From Streptomyces sp. NBC_01460 (GTDB taxonomy: Bacteria > Actinomycetota > Actinomycetes > Streptomycetales > Streptomycetaceae), in contig NZ_CP109473.1 in NCBI RefSeq assembly GCF_036227405.1, forward strand, positions 5,766,001 through 5,830,000: 64,000 nt of DNA, given 5' to 3'. The position numbers were made by a program, and so were the translations under genes. Below, in pieces: positions 36,779-46,123 of this stretch; the first letter of the stretch is position 1; the number at the start of each line of letters is the position of its first letter. The notes under the pieces are model-generated. The model saw only the letters and a list, made by a program, of their open reading frames with translations, was not told the origin of the DNA and did not search any database.

Positions 36779-37468
36779 ATGACGTTGCAGCGCTACGCGA
36801 CAACGGCGGGGGCGGCACGCGGTGCGATGCCGCGGCAGCCGGGCGTGCCCGCCCGAGAGCCGGTGGACGGGGGTGCTCCGGTGGTCAGTGACCTGCGGGG
36901 CAAGGGCGGCGCCGGTCCGCGCGGGCTGGACTTCGCGGCCGGTGACGTGGTGGTGGTCTCGGGGCTGCCCGGCAGCGGCAAGTCGACGCTGATCCGGCGG
37001 GCGGTCCTGGAGCACGCGATCGACTCCCAGGACACCAGGGACCGCTGGGCGGCCGCCCTGCCCGGATTACTCCCGTACGCCCTCTACCGCCCCCTGGTGC
37101 GCGTCGCGCACTACGCCGGGCTGTGGCGGGCCCTGCGGGCGGGCGGCTCCGTCGTCGTGCACGACTGCGGCACGCAGGCCTGGGTGCGGCGCTGGCTGGC
37201 GCGCGAGGCCCGGCGCCGGGGCAGCACCCTGCACCTCGTGCTGCTCGACGTCACCCCCCGGGTGGCCAGGCAGGGGCAGCGGGAGCGGGGGCGCGGAGTC
37301 TCCGGATACGCGTTCGCCCGGCACCGGCGCGCGGTCGGGCGGCTGCTGCGCGACACCGAGAGCGGGGTGCTGCCACCGGGGTGCGCCTCGGCGGTCCTGC
37401 TCGACCGCGAGGCCGCTGCGGCGATCCTCCGGATCTCCTTCCCGGCGGCCCGGCTCCCGCAGGAGTAG
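36779..37468 (+). CDS. P-loop AAA ATP-binding protein of unknown function
   Basis: This 229-residue soluble protein has an N-terminal basic/Gly-rich leader (~1-55), then FAAGDVVVVSGLPGSGKSTLIRRAV with Walker A GLPGSGKST, and a Walker B-like segment GGSVVVHDCGT. The kinase-like layout (short, lid region rich in Arg around RQGQRERGRGVSGYAF) resembles small zeta-toxin/adenylylsulfate-kinase-like P-loop enzymes. No partner antitoxin is visible. It starts at ATG 36779 behind GGGGGAAGG, with TTTACACT at about 36734 as a possible -10. Streptomyces homologues are, as far as I know, uncharacterised. Confidence 0.8.
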   Translation: MTLQRYATTAGAARGAMPRQPGVPAREPVDGGAPVVSDLRGKGGAGPRGLDFAAGDVVVVSGLPGSGKSTLIRRAVLEHAIDSQDTRDRWAAALPGLLPYALYRPLVRVAHYAGLWRALRAGGSVVVHDCGTQAWVRRWLAREARRRGSTLHLVLLDVTPRVARQGQRERGRGVSGYAFARHRRAVGRLLRDTESGVLPPGCASAVLLDREAAAAILRISFPAARLPQE

Positions 37469-37703
37469 GCGGTCGGGGGTCGATTCATGACGGGGGCGGA
37501 CCGTGCGGTTCCGGGGCAGCCGGAGGTGTGGTCCGAGGCGTCACCATTCGCATACGCACAGTTCGCACCCCTCCCGTCCGGTGTCCGGAATCTGGACGGT
37601 GCGGTGGCCCCGGAGGCCGCTCCCGCCTGCGGCACTGCCTTCACGGCGCGAGCCGGTCTAAGGTTTCAGCCGCACCGCACGGCGAGAAAGGGACACAGAC
37701 ACC

Positions 37704-38477
37704 GTGGACATTCCGGCTCAGGCCCAGGCTCCGCATCCGTCGCAGGGATGGCCGGCCAACGAGCTCGAAGAAGTGCTCAGCGCCTCGCTCGGCGTCCCCG
37801 GCGCGGGGGGACGGCTGGTCGAGGTGCTCGGCCGCAGCCAGATCTGGGTGCCGCTGCCGAACGGCGGCGGACCCGACAGCACCGCCCTCGACCTGCCGAC
37901 GGTCGACATCGAGGGCGGCGCGTACGTTCCCGTCTTCAGTTCCGAGGCGCAGTTCCTCCAGTGCGTCGGCCCCCATCTCTCCTTCACCGTCGCACCCGCG
38001 CGCGAGTTCGCCCGCGGGCTCCCGCCGCAGCTCGGCATCGCGGTCAATCCGGGCGGCGCGGTCGGGATACCCCTGCCGCCGCCCGCCGTCGCCGAGCTCT
38101 GCCGGGCCGGGCGCACCGCGCTGGACGGCCCCGCGAGCGGTGGCCGGGTCCGGCTGTACGAGCCGGACTGGAAGGAGGACCCCGTCGACTTCCTGTCCGC
38201 GGTGTCCGCCGAATTCCAGGCGACCGGTGTCGTGGGCACCGCGCGCAGGGTGCTGGCCAGCATCGAGGGCGACAGCCCCGTCCTCTTCGTCGGCGTCGAA
38301 CTCGCCGTCCTGGACGCGGCGACGCAGAGCGTCCCGATGGACGCCCTGGGGCGTGCGCTGGGCCGGGCCCAGGTCCCCTGGCCGGTCAATCTCCTCCTGC
38401 TCGACGTGGCGCAGGATCCGGTCGGCGACTGGATGCTGGAGAAGGTGCGCCCGTTCTACCGGCACGACGGGCACTGA
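37704..38477 (+). CDS. SseB-family protein (enhanced serine sensitivity), paralogue 1
   Basis: This 257-residue protein starts at GTG 37704 (MDIPAQAQAPHPSQGW). The N-terminal SseB domain (about 20-130) includes VLGRSQIWVPLPNGG, YVPVFSSEAQFLQC and FARGLPPQLGIAVNPGGAVGIPLP. A SseB_C-like half (~140-257) includes GRVRLYEPDWKEDPVDFL and WMLEKVRPFYR. It is soluble, with no catalytic motif. E. coli SseB is linked to serine sensitivity. This gene lies about 1.4 kb from the gcvT start of the glycine/serine operon and next to a second paralogue. Confidence 0.86.
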   Translation: MDIPAQAQAPHPSQGWPANELEEVLSASLGVPGAGGRLVEVLGRSQIWVPLPNGGGPDSTALDLPTVDIEGGAYVPVFSSEAQFLQCVGPHLSFTVAPAREFARGLPPQLGIAVNPGGAVGIPLPPPAVAELCRAGRTALDGPASGGRVRLYEPDWKEDPVDFLSAVSAEFQATGVVGTARRVLASIEGDSPVLFVGVELAVLDAATQSVPMDALGRALGRAQVPWPVNLLLLDVAQDPVGDWMLEKVRPFYRHDGH

Positions 38478-38629
38478 GGGCCGTACCCGTACGGGCACAT
38501 GGCGTCGAGTCGGTGTCGGGGGCGGCGCATAAGCTGGTTGGATGACGAGGCCGCCCCGTGTGCCCGGGAGCGGCGCCACAGCACCGCGAGGCATGCGGGA
38601 ACAGCGGATCGAAGAGGGGCGGGACCCAG

Positions 38630-39424
38630 GTGAGTGCGTCAGGCACCGCGGCGGCCGGGCAGGTCGAGCACATGCTGCGCCAAGTGGCCCCCGGGCGCCT
38701 CGACACCTACGAGTCGCTGCTGCGGTCACTGTCGGACGGCCAGGTCTGGATGCTGCTCTGGCACGGCACGGCGGGCTCCCCCGACGCCCAGTACGGCAAC
38801 ATGGAGGTCGACGGCCTGGGTTACGCCCCGTGCGTGACCTCCGCCCAGGAGCTCTCGGCGAGCGGCTGGAACAGGGCCCACGAGGTCACCACGGGCCGGG
38901 ACGTCGCCCGCGCCCTCTTCCCCGACCGCTGGGGCATCTGGCTCAACCCGCACGCCCCCGGCGGCGGAGTGGGCATTCCCTGGCTGGACCTGCGCCGCAT
39001 CGCCACCGGCCTCGACCGGATGCCGGCGGGGCCGCTGAGGCTCACCGAACCCGCCGTCGAGATCCCGCAGTTCTACGCCCTGCTGTCGCAGAACGCCCAC
39101 CGCACCCCCGCCGTCCGCGCGCTGCGGCGCGCCTGGGTGCAGCCGGCGCTCGGGGTCCCGTACCTCGCGATCGGGCTCGACCTCTACGACACCGGGCGCC
39201 CGTCCGTCGACGCCGTCCGCGCGATGATGCAGCAGTCGATCGGCGTCGTCCCCGACGGACTGCCCGTCTCCACGGTCTCGCTGTCCGACGAGTACGACCC
39301 GGTCGCGATGTGGCTGAACGCCAACGCACGGCCGTTCTACGACCGCGAGGCACACGCCCCGGCACCCACCGGGCCCGGCTACGGCTACCCGCCGGCCACC
39401 GGACAGGCCCCGCGCGCGTACTGA
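38630..39424 (+). CDS. SseB-family protein (enhanced serine sensitivity), paralogue 2
   Basis: This 264-residue relative of the preceding gene starts at GTG 38630 (VSASGTAAAGQVEHMLRQ) behind GAGGGGCGG; the ATG at 38558 gives an unlikely leader. The same pattern is seen: an N-terminal SseB half (QVWMLLWHGTAGSPDAQ, GYAPCVTSAQEL, FPDRWGIWLNPHAPGGGVGIP) and a C-terminal SseB_C half (PAVRALRRAWVQPALGVPYLAIGLDLY). A Pro/Gly/Tyr-rich tail of ~25 residues ends it. It is probably co-transcribed with the first copy (gap 152 bp). Confidence 0.84.
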   Translation: MSASGTAAAGQVEHMLRQVAPGRLDTYESLLRSLSDGQVWMLLWHGTAGSPDAQYGNMEVDGLGYAPCVTSAQELSASGWNRAHEVTTGRDVARALFPDRWGIWLNPHAPGGGVGIPWLDLRRIATGLDRMPAGPLRLTEPAVEIPQFYALLSQNAHRTPAVRALRRAWVQPALGVPYLAIGLDLYDTGRPSVDAVRAMMQQSIGVVPDGLPVSTVSLSDEYDPVAMWLNANARPFYDREAHAPAPTGPGYGYPPATGQAPRAY

Positions 39425-39780
39425 GACGGCGTCAGGCGGCGCCGGATGCTCCGAGGCAATTAAGCACAGGTTCAACGCTGTTGGGCGGCATGTCCGCTAT
39501 AGCGGATTAGCGACCGAGAGGTCCGCTCAGTAAGCACGACTGTCCGGATAACGGAAGCCCTCTGACAGCATCACGTTTGAGCAAACATTCCCCGTCAGGT
39601 CTGGCGGGTGATCGCAAAGTGGTTGAAGACTCCCTACAGCAGGTGCTCCATGCCCGCGTATCCCTCTTTCAAACAGGGTTCGTCCGGGCGTGCACCACCA
39701 CATGCATCACATGTTGATACGAGCCGCTACAGCGGCGGTCACAGGCCGGCCACCGTCGGCCGAGAGGGGTCTCCAGCGCA
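39425..39780 (+). promoter_or_regulatory. Leader/promoter region of the second peptide importer, with palindrome TCCGCTATAGCGGA
   Basis: This 356-bp stretch has no gene. It contains the perfect 14-bp palindrome TCCGCTATAGCGGA at 39493-39506, a related TCCGGATAACGGA at 39543-39555 and TTTGAGCAAACAT at about 39579, an unusually AT-containing stretch. These make a plausible operator and promoter cluster for 39781-46105. No Shine-Dalgarno stronger than GAGAGGGG (39760-39767) is seen ahead of the ATG. Confidence 0.45.
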
Positions 39781-40773
39781 ATGACGGCACCGATCGAGAC
39801 CACCGGGGCGGATGTACGGCCCGAAACGGTGCTGGAAGGCGCCGGGCGCAAGGAGATCGAGGGCCGCTCGCTCGGCCGCATCGCCTGGACGCGCTTCAAG
39901 CGGGACAAGGCCGCGATGGCCGGTGGCATCGTTGTCGTGCTGCTGATCCTCGTCGCGGTGCTGTCCAAGCCGCTGCAGTCGCTCCTCGGGCTCGACCCCG
40001 ACGCGTTCAACCAGAGCCTGGTCGACCCCGTCCTGCTGGCGCCCAAGGGTTCCCTGGGCGGCATGAGTTGGGACCACCCCCTCGGCGTCGAGCCGCAGAC
40101 CGGGCGCGACATCCTGGCGCGCATCCTCGAAGGTTCCTGGGTCTCCCTCGTGGTCGCCGTCGGCTCCACGCTGCTCTCGGTGGTCATCGGCGTCGTCATG
40201 GGCGTCGTGGCCGGGTTCTACGGCGGCTGGGTGGACAGCTTCATCAGCCGCCTGATGGACACCTTCCTGGCCTTCCCGCTCCTCCTCTTCGCGATCTCCA
40301 TCTCCGCCTCCCTGCAGGGCAACGCCTTCGGGTTGGAAGGCCTCACGCTGCGGATCGCGGTCCTGATCTTCGTGATCGGCTTCTTCAGCTGGCCCTACAT
40401 CGGCCGGATCGTCCGCGCGCAGACCCTGTCCCTGCGCGAGCGGGAGTTCGTCGAGGCCGCCAGGTCGCTCGGCGCACGCGGTCCGTTCATCCTCTTCCGC
40501 GAGCTGCTGCCGAACCTGATCGCGCCGATCCTCGTCTACGCGACGCTGCTGATCCCCACGAACATCCTCTTCGAGGCGTCCCTGTCCTTCCTCGGCGTGG
40601 GTATCGCACCGCCGCAGGCGTCGTGGGGCGGCATGCTCACGCAGGCGGTCGACCTCTACGAGGTGGACCCGATGTTCATGGTCATCCCCGGCATGGCGAT
40701 CTTCATCACCGTGCTGGCCTTCAATCTGCTGGGGGACGGGCTGCGTGACGCACTCGACCCTCGTGGCAAGTAA
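39781..40773 (+). CDS. ABC oligopeptide transporter permease, OppC/DppC type
   Basis: This 330-residue permease has an N-terminal cytoplasmic leader ending RIAWTRFKRDKAAMAGG, then the first helix, the motif HPLGVEPQTGRDILARILEGSWVSL and the EAA loop (RSLGARGPFILFRELLPNLIAP). Unusually, the DppC-type gene is first, before the binding protein and the DppB-type permease. It starts at ATG 39781. Confidence 0.94.
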   Translation: MTAPIETTGADVRPETVLEGAGRKEIEGRSLGRIAWTRFKRDKAAMAGGIVVVLLILVAVLSKPLQSLLGLDPDAFNQSLVDPVLLAPKGSLGGMSWDHPLGVEPQTGRDILARILEGSWVSLVVAVGSTLLSVVIGVVMGVVAGFYGGWVDSFISRLMDTFLAFPLLLFAISISASLQGNAFGLEGLTLRIAVLIFVIGFFSWPYIGRIVRAQTLSLREREFVEAARSLGARGPFILFRELLPNLIAPILVYATLLIPTNILFEASLSFLGVGIAPPQASWGGMLTQAVDLYEVDPMFMVIPGMAIFITVLAFNLLGDGLRDALDPRGK

Positions 40774-40817
40774 TCGCGGCTGTGCCGCACCGGACTAGCG
40801 AGGGGGCTTTCCTCAGC

Positions 40818-42578
40818 ATGCAGAACAGAAAGACAGCAGCGGCCATAGCCGTGGCCGTGGCGGTATCGCTCGGCGCATCGGCCTGCAGCGGCAGCGACTC
40901 GGGCGGTGACAGCAACGGCGGTGGGGGCAACGCCAAGGCGGACGCCGCGCTGACGAGCATCGTCAACGCCACCGACAAGAAGGGGGGGACGGTCACCTTC
41001 GAGCACGCCAGTGGCCCGGACTCCCTGGACCCGGGCAACACGTACTACGGCTGGGTGCAGAACTTCTCCCGCCTGTACGCCCGTTCCCTGGTGACCTTCA
41101 AGCCGGCCGCCGGCAAGGAGAGCCTGGAGGTCGTCCCTGACCTCGCCACGGGCCTCGGCAAGGCCAGCGCGGACGCCAAGACCTGGACGTACACGCTCCG
41201 CAAGGGCGTGAAGTTCGAGGACGGCACCGAGATCACCTCGAAGGACGTCAAGTACGCCGTCGAGCGCTCCAACTTCGCGCCGGAGGCACTGTCCAACGGC
41301 CCGACGTACTTCAAGGCGTACCTCGAGGGCGGCGACAAGTACAAGGGTCCGTACAAGGACAAGTCCGCCGAGGGCCTCAAGTCCATCGAGACCCCGGACG
41401 ACCACACGATCGTCTTCAAGCTGAACAAGCCGTTCGCGGACATGGACTACCTGGCCGCGTTCTCGCAGACCGCGCCGATCCAGCAGAAGGCCGACACGGG
41501 CGCCAGCTACGTCCAGAAGATGGTCTCCTCGGGTCCGTACAAGATCTCGGCGTACGACGAGAGCAAGGGCGCGACGCTCGTCCGCAACCCGGAGTGGGAC
41601 CCGAAGACGGACCCGATCCGCAAGGCCCTGCCGGACAAGATCGAGCTGAAGCTCAACGTCAACCCCACCACGGTCGACGACCACCTGCTCAACGACGTGA
41701 CCACCGCGGACGCGAACGGCACGGGTCTGCAGTCCAAGACCCAGCCCAAGGTCCTGGTCAAGGCCGCCGAGAAGGCGAAGACGGACAACCCGTACGCCGG
41801 CGCCCTGCAGTACATGGCGCTGAACGTCAACGTGAAGCCGTTCGACAACATCGAGTGCCGCAAGGCGGTCCAGTACGCCGTCGACAAGCAGAGCCTGATC
41901 GACTCGATCGGTGGCTCGGTCAAGGGCGACCCGGCCTCCACGGTCATCCCCCCGACCGTCGCCGGCTACAAGAAGTTCGACCTGTACCCGACCGAGGGCA
42001 GCAAGGGCGACGCCGCCAAGGCGAAGGAGCACCTGACCAAGTGCGGTCAGCCCAAGGGCTTCAAGACCACGCTGACGGCGCGCTCCGACCGTCCTGACGA
42101 GATCACCGCCGCCACGCAGCTCCAGGGCAGCCTGAAGGCGATCGGCATCACCGCCGAGATCAAGCAGTTCCCGTCGGACAAGTACTTCACCGACTTCGCG
42201 GGCGTCCCCGAGTGGGTCCACAAGAACAACGCCGGCATGATGATGATGCAGTGGGGCGCCGACTGGCCGACCGGCTTCGGCTTCCTGGACCAGATCGTGA
42301 ACGGCACGGCCATCAAGCCGTCCGGTGGCACGAACCTGATGGAGCTCGACGACAAGGGTGTCAACGAGGCCCTGGTCAAGGGCATCGGCACCGTGGACGC
42401 CACGGCCCGTAACGCCGCCTGGGGCGACGTCGACCAGAAGGTCATGGAGAACGCCTCCCTCGTCCCGCTCGTCTACCGCAAGAACCTGCTGTACCGCCCG
42501 GACTCCGCGGCGAACGTCACGGTCACGGACGCGTACCTCGGCATGTACGACTACGTGCTGCTGACGTCCAGCAAGTAA
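40818..42578 (+). CDS. ABC oligopeptide transporter substrate-binding lipoprotein, family 5
   Basis: This 586-residue lipoprotein starts at ATG 40818 (MQNRKTAAAIAVAVAV) with a lipobox ending ASAC (Cys23) and a Gly/Ser/Asp linker. SBP_bac_5 features include the FEHASGPDSLDPGNTYYGWVQ start, TYTLRKGVKFEDGTEITSKDV and DPIRKALPDKIELKLN. It is large and Lys-rich in codon use compared with the binding protein at 20391. It is the second gene of the importer operon. The ligand is probably oligopeptides, judging from family and from full-length OppD/OppF partners. Confidence 0.93.
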   Translation: MQNRKTAAAIAVAVAVSLGASACSGSDSGGDSNGGGGNAKADAALTSIVNATDKKGGTVTFEHASGPDSLDPGNTYYGWVQNFSRLYARSLVTFKPAAGKESLEVVPDLATGLGKASADAKTWTYTLRKGVKFEDGTEITSKDVKYAVERSNFAPEALSNGPTYFKAYLEGGDKYKGPYKDKSAEGLKSIETPDDHTIVFKLNKPFADMDYLAAFSQTAPIQQKADTGASYVQKMVSSGPYKISAYDESKGATLVRNPEWDPKTDPIRKALPDKIELKLNVNPTTVDDHLLNDVTTADANGTGLQSKTQPKVLVKAAEKAKTDNPYAGALQYMALNVNVKPFDNIECRKAVQYAVDKQSLIDSIGGSVKGDPASTVIPPTVAGYKKFDLYPTEGSKGDAAKAKEHLTKCGQPKGFKTTLTARSDRPDEITAATQLQGSLKAIGITAEIKQFPSDKYFTDFAGVPEWVHKNNAGMMMMQWGADWPTGFGFLDQIVNGTAIKPSGGTNLMELDDKGVNEALVKGIGTVDATARNAAWGDVDQKVMENASLVPLVYRKNLLYRPDSAANVTVTDAYLGMYDYVLLTSSK

Positions 42579-42617
42579 CACCTGTTCATCGACAGCATCC
42601 CTTGAAAGGCAGGTGAA

Positions 42618-42661
42618 GGCGCCGGGCCGGCGGGCGTAACCCCGCCCGCCCGCCCGGCGCC
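42618..42661 (+). terminator. 18-bp intercistronic hairpin between binding-protein and permease genes
   Basis: GGCGCCGGGCCGGCGGGC pairs with GCCCGCCCGCCCGGCGCC with one mismatch and an 8-nt loop, 40 bp after the binding-protein stop codon and 9 bp before the GTG of the permease. Such stems commonly stabilise the upstream message so that binding protein is made in excess. Because the stem ends close to the GTG, it may also hide that ribosome-binding site. Confidence 0.65.
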
Positions 42662-42669
42662 GCACGGCT

Positions 42670-43659
42670 GTGGCTGCGTACATCATCCGACGCGTATTCG
42701 CCGCGGTGTTGCTGCTGCTGGTGGTCAGCGCAGTCACGTTCGCGATCTTCTTCCTGGTGCCCCGCCTCGGCGGGCAGACCCTCGACTCGATGGCCGCCCA
42801 GTACGTCGGGAAGAGCCCCGACCCCGACGTGATCGCCGCGGTCAAGAAGAACCTGGGGCTCGACCAGCCCCTCTATCTCCAGTACTGGAACTTCGTCAAG
42901 GGCATCGTCGTCGGCGCCGACTACCAGTTCGGTCCCGACCCGGTCACCTGCAACGCCCCGTGCTTCGGCTACTCCTTCAAGACCCACACCGAGATCTGGC
43001 CGCAGCTCGTCGACCGCATTCCGGTCACGCTGTCGCTGGCCGTCGGTGCCGCGGTCCTCTGGGTCGTCTCCGGTGTCGCCATCGGTGTCGTCTCCGCGCT
43101 GAAGCGGGGCTCGTTCTTCGACCGTGTCTCCATGGGTGTCGCCCTCGCCGGTGTCTCGCTGCCGATGTTCTTCACCGGCCTCGTCGTGCTGGCGCTCTTC
43201 GGCAACGGGGAGTACGTCCCCTTCGCGGACGATCCGATCGCATGGGCGGGCAGCCTGGTGCTGCCCTGGTGCACACTCGCCCTCCTGTACTCCGCGCTCT
43301 ACGCCCGGCTCACCCGGGCGGGGATGCTGGAGACGATGGGTGAGGACTACATCAGAACCGCGCGGGCCAAGGGCCTCAAGGAGCGCAAGGTCGTGGTCAA
43401 GCACGGTCTGCGCTCGGCGCTCACCCCGCTCGTCACGATCTTCGGCATGGACTTCGCACTGCTGCTCGGCGGCGCGGTCATCACCGAACGGGTCTTCTCC
43501 TTCCAGGGGCTGGGTGCCTTCGCCATCCAGGGCGTGACCACCGCCGACCTGCCCAAGGTGATGGGCGTGACCCTGGTCGCCGCCTTCTTCATCGTCATCT
43601 GCAACCTGCTGGTGGACCTCGTGTACGCCGCGATCGACCCCCGGGTGAGGCTCTCATGA
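42670..43659 (+). CDS. ABC oligopeptide transporter permease, OppB/DppB type
   Basis: This 329-residue permease starts at GTG 42670 (MAAYIIRRVFAAVLLLLVVSAV). It has six helices, the OppB-type loop (DPDVIAAVKKNLGLDQPLYLQY) with two extracytoplasmic cysteines (CNAPCFG), and the EAA loop GLKERKVVVKHGLRSALTPLVT. It is translated directly after the hairpin at 42618-42661 and overlaps the next gene by ATGA. Confidence 0.93.
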   Translation: MAAYIIRRVFAAVLLLLVVSAVTFAIFFLVPRLGGQTLDSMAAQYVGKSPDPDVIAAVKKNLGLDQPLYLQYWNFVKGIVVGADYQFGPDPVTCNAPCFGYSFKTHTEIWPQLVDRIPVTLSLAVGAAVLWVVSGVAIGVVSALKRGSFFDRVSMGVALAGVSLPMFFTGLVVLALFGNGEYVPFADDPIAWAGSLVLPWCTLALLYSALYARLTRAGMLETMGEDYIRTARAKGLKERKVVVKHGLRSALTPLVTIFGMDFALLLGGAVITERVFSFQGLGAFAIQGVTTADLPKVMGVTLVAAFFIVICNLLVDLVYAAIDPRVRLS

Positions 43660-44747
43660 GCGACGCAATCAAGAAGGACGCCCCGGCGGCGGACACCACC
43701 GTCCCGGCCCCGCGGTCCGGCGACGGCCACGAGTTCCTCTCCGTACGGAATCTCAGCGTCCACTTCGACACCGACGACGGGCTGGTCAAGTCCGTCGACG
43801 GCGTCAGCTTCGACCTGAAGGCCGGTCAGACCCTCGGCATCGTCGGCGAGTCCGGCTCCGGCAAGTCCGTGACCTCGCTGGGGATCATGGGCCTGCACAC
43901 CTCGGAGCGCGCCCGCATCGGCGGGGAGATCTGGCTCGACGGCGAGGAGCTCATCGGGGCCGGCCCCGAGCGCGTGCGCAAGCTGCGCGGCCAGAAGATG
44001 GCCATGATCTTCCAGGACCCGCTGTCCGCCCTGCACCCGTACTACAGCATCGGCGCGCAGATCGTGGAGGCCCACCGGGTCCACAACAAGGTCGACAAGA
44101 AGACCGCGAAGAAGCGCGCGGTCGAGATGCTCGACCGTGTGGGGATCCCCGAGCCGCACCGCCGCTACGAGGACTACCCGCACCAGTTCTCCGGCGGCAT
44201 GCGCCAGCGCGCCATGATCGCGATGGCCCTGGTCAACAACCCGCAGCTGCTCATCGCGGACGAGCCGACGACCGCCCTCGACGTCACCGTCCAGGCGCAG
44301 ATCCTCGACCTCATCCGCGACCTCCAGAAGGAGTTCGGCTCCGCGGTCGTCATGATCACCCACGACCTCGGCGTCGTCGCCGAGATCGCGGACCACCTGC
44401 TCGTGATGTACGCGGGACGCTGCATCGAGCGCGGCAGCGCCGAGAAGGTCTTCTACGAGCCCCAGCACCCCTACACCTGGGGGCTGCTCGGCTCGATGCC
44501 GCGCATCGACCGGGAGCAGACCGAGCGGCTCATCCCCGTCAAGGGTTCGCCGCCCAGCCTCATCAACGTCCCGTCGGGCTGCGCCTTCCACCCGCGCTGC
44601 CCGTACGCCGACGTCCCGCCGGACAACATCACCCGCACCGAGCGTCCGGAGCTGCAGCAGGTCAGCGACGGGCACTACTCCGCGTGCCACATGTCGCGTG
44701 AGCAGCGTGACCGGATCTGGACCGAAGAGATTGCGCCGAAGCTGTGA
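43656..44747 (+). CDS. ABC oligopeptide transporter ATP-binding protein, OppD type
   Basis: This 363-residue ATPase has Walker [10 protein letters not shown], signature [10 protein letters not shown] and Walker [13 protein letters not shown]. The C-terminal oligo/dipeptide domain is complete, with [11 protein letters not shown], which in known OppD proteins contributes cysteines of an iron-sulfur cluster. ATG 43656 overlaps the preceding stop (ATGA). Confidence 0.94.
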   Translation: MSDAIKKDAPAADTTVPAPRSGDGHEFLSVRNLSVHFDTDDGLVKSVDGVSFDLKAGQTLGIVGESGSGKSVTSLGIMGLHTSERARIGGEIWLDGEELIGAGPERVRKLRGQKMAMIFQDPLSALHPYYSIGAQIVEAHRVHNKVDKKTAKKRAVEMLDRVGIPEPHRRYEDYPHQFSGGMRQRAMIAMALVNNPQLLIADEPTTALDVTVQAQILDLIRDLQKEFGSAVVMITHDLGVVAEIADHLLVMYAGRCIERGSAEKVFYEPQHPYTWGLLGSMPRIDREQTERLIPVKGSPPSLINVPSGCAFHPRCPYADVPPDNITRTERPELQQVSDGHYSACHMSREQRDRIWTEEIAPKL

Positions 44748-46105
44748 CTGATCTGAACAAGAAGACTCCCGCGTCTCCCGCGGCCGGGTCGGACGGGTCC
44801 GGGTCGGAGCCGCTCCTCAAGGTCGAGGGCCTCGTCAAGCACTTCCCGATCACCAAGGGCGTGCTGAAGCGCAAGGTCGGCGCGGTCCAGGCCGTGGACG
44901 GACTCACCTTCGACGTGCGTCCAGGGGAGACCCTCGGCGTCGTCGGCGAGTCGGGCTGCGGCAAGTCGACCATGGGGCGGCTGGTGACCCGCCTGCTGGA
45001 GCCGACCGGCGGCAAGGTGGAGTTCCAGGGGCGCGACATCACGCACATGTCCGCGGGACGCCTGCGGCCGATGCGCCGCGACATCCAGATGATCTTCCAG
45101 GACCCGTACGGCTCGCTGAATCCGCGCCACACGGTCGGCGGGATCGTCGGCACCCCCTTCCGCCTCCAGGGCGTCAAGCCCGAGGACGGCGTGAAGGCGG
45201 AGGTCCAGCGGCTGCTGGAGCTGGTGGGGCTCAACCCCGAGCACTACAACCGCTACCCGCACGAGTTCTCCGGCGGTCAGCGTCAGCGCATCGGGATCGC
45301 CCGGGCGCTCGCGTTGAAGCCGAAGCTGGTCGTCGCGGACGAGCCGGTCTCGGCGCTGGACGTGTCGATCCAGGCGCAGGTCGTGAACCTGCTGGACGAC
45401 CTCCAGGAGGAGCTCGGCCTCACGTACATGATCATCGCGCACGACCTGTCGGTCATCCGCCATGTCTCGGACCGGATCGCGGTCATGTACCTCGGCAAGA
45501 TCGTCGAGCTGGCGGACCGTACGTCGCTGTACACGGCTCCGATGCACCCGTACACGAACGCGCTGATGTCCGCGGTACCGGTGCCGGACCCGCGCCGGCG
45601 CGGTGCGAAGAGCGAGCGCATCCTGCTCAAGGGCGACGTTCCGTCACCGATCTCACCGCCGAGCGGCTGCCGCTTCCACACCCGGTGCTGGAAGGCGACG
45701 CAGGTCTGCGCGACGACCGAGCCGCCACTGCTCCAGCTGAAGACCGGGCACCAGGTGGCGTGCCACCACCCGGAGAACGGCGAGGACCAGGCACCGGGGG
45801 ACGCGCCGCTCGTCGCGGACCGCATCACCGTGAAGTCGACGGTCGCCGCCGAGCCGGCCGCGGTGGCGAAGGCGGAGGAGGCCGGGGCGCCGGCGGGGAA
45901 GCCCGCCGAGGCCGAGGTGCCGGACGAGGCCGCTGCCGAGCCTGTCGTGTCGGACACGACCGGGGCCGCTGCTGAGTCGGCGGCGTCGGACGAGCCCGGG
46001 GCCGCTGCTGGGCCGGTCACGTCGGACGAGCCTGCCGCGTCGGGCGGGTCCGGTGAGGCCCCCGCCGCACCGTCCAAGGGTGCGGAGGCCGAGCCGAAGG
46101 AGTAG
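44744..46105 (+). CDS. ABC oligopeptide transporter ATP-binding protein, OppF type, with long low-complexity tail
   Basis: This 453-residue ATPase starts at GTG 44744. Walker A is GESGCGKST, the signature [10 protein letters not shown], Walker [13 protein letters not shown], and the oligo/dipeptide C-terminal motif [14 protein letters not shown] is complete. After about residue 350 comes a ~100-residue Ala/Glu/Pro/Ser-rich acidic tail with repeated units such as [10 protein letters not shown] and [10 protein letters not shown], not part of the family fold. The DNA beneath it (45955-46060) is repetitive, so the tail probably varies in length between strains. It is the last gene of the operon. 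Confidence 0.92.
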   Translation: MTDLNKKTPASPAAGSDGSGSEPLLKVEGLVKHFPITKGVLKRKVGAVQAVDGLTFDVRPGETLGVVGESGCGKSTMGRLVTRLLEPTGGKVEFQGRDITHMSAGRLRPMRRDIQMIFQDPYGSLNPRHTVGGIVGTPFRLQGVKPEDGVKAEVQRLLELVGLNPEHYNRYPHEFSGGQRQRIGIARALALKPKLVVADEPVSALDVSIQAQVVNLLDDLQEELGLTYMIIAHDLSVIRHVSDRIAVMYLGKIVELADRTSLYTAPMHPYTNALMSAVPVPDPRRRGAKSERILLKGDVPSPISPPSGCRFHTRCWKATQVCATTEPPLLQLKTGHQVACHHPENGEDQAPGDAPLVADRITVKSTVAAEPAAVAKAEEAGAPAGKPAEAEVPDEAAAEPVVSDTTGAAAESAASDEPGAAAGPVTSDEPAASGGSGEAPAAPSKGAEAEPKE

Positions 46106-46123
46106 TACCGGCACAATTGCCCG

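Noticed and set aside
37487..38545. A 352-codon plus-strand frame covering the first SseB gene
   Set aside because: It is out of frame with the SseB-family protein at 37704-38477 and its translation is Arg/Gly/Ala noise.
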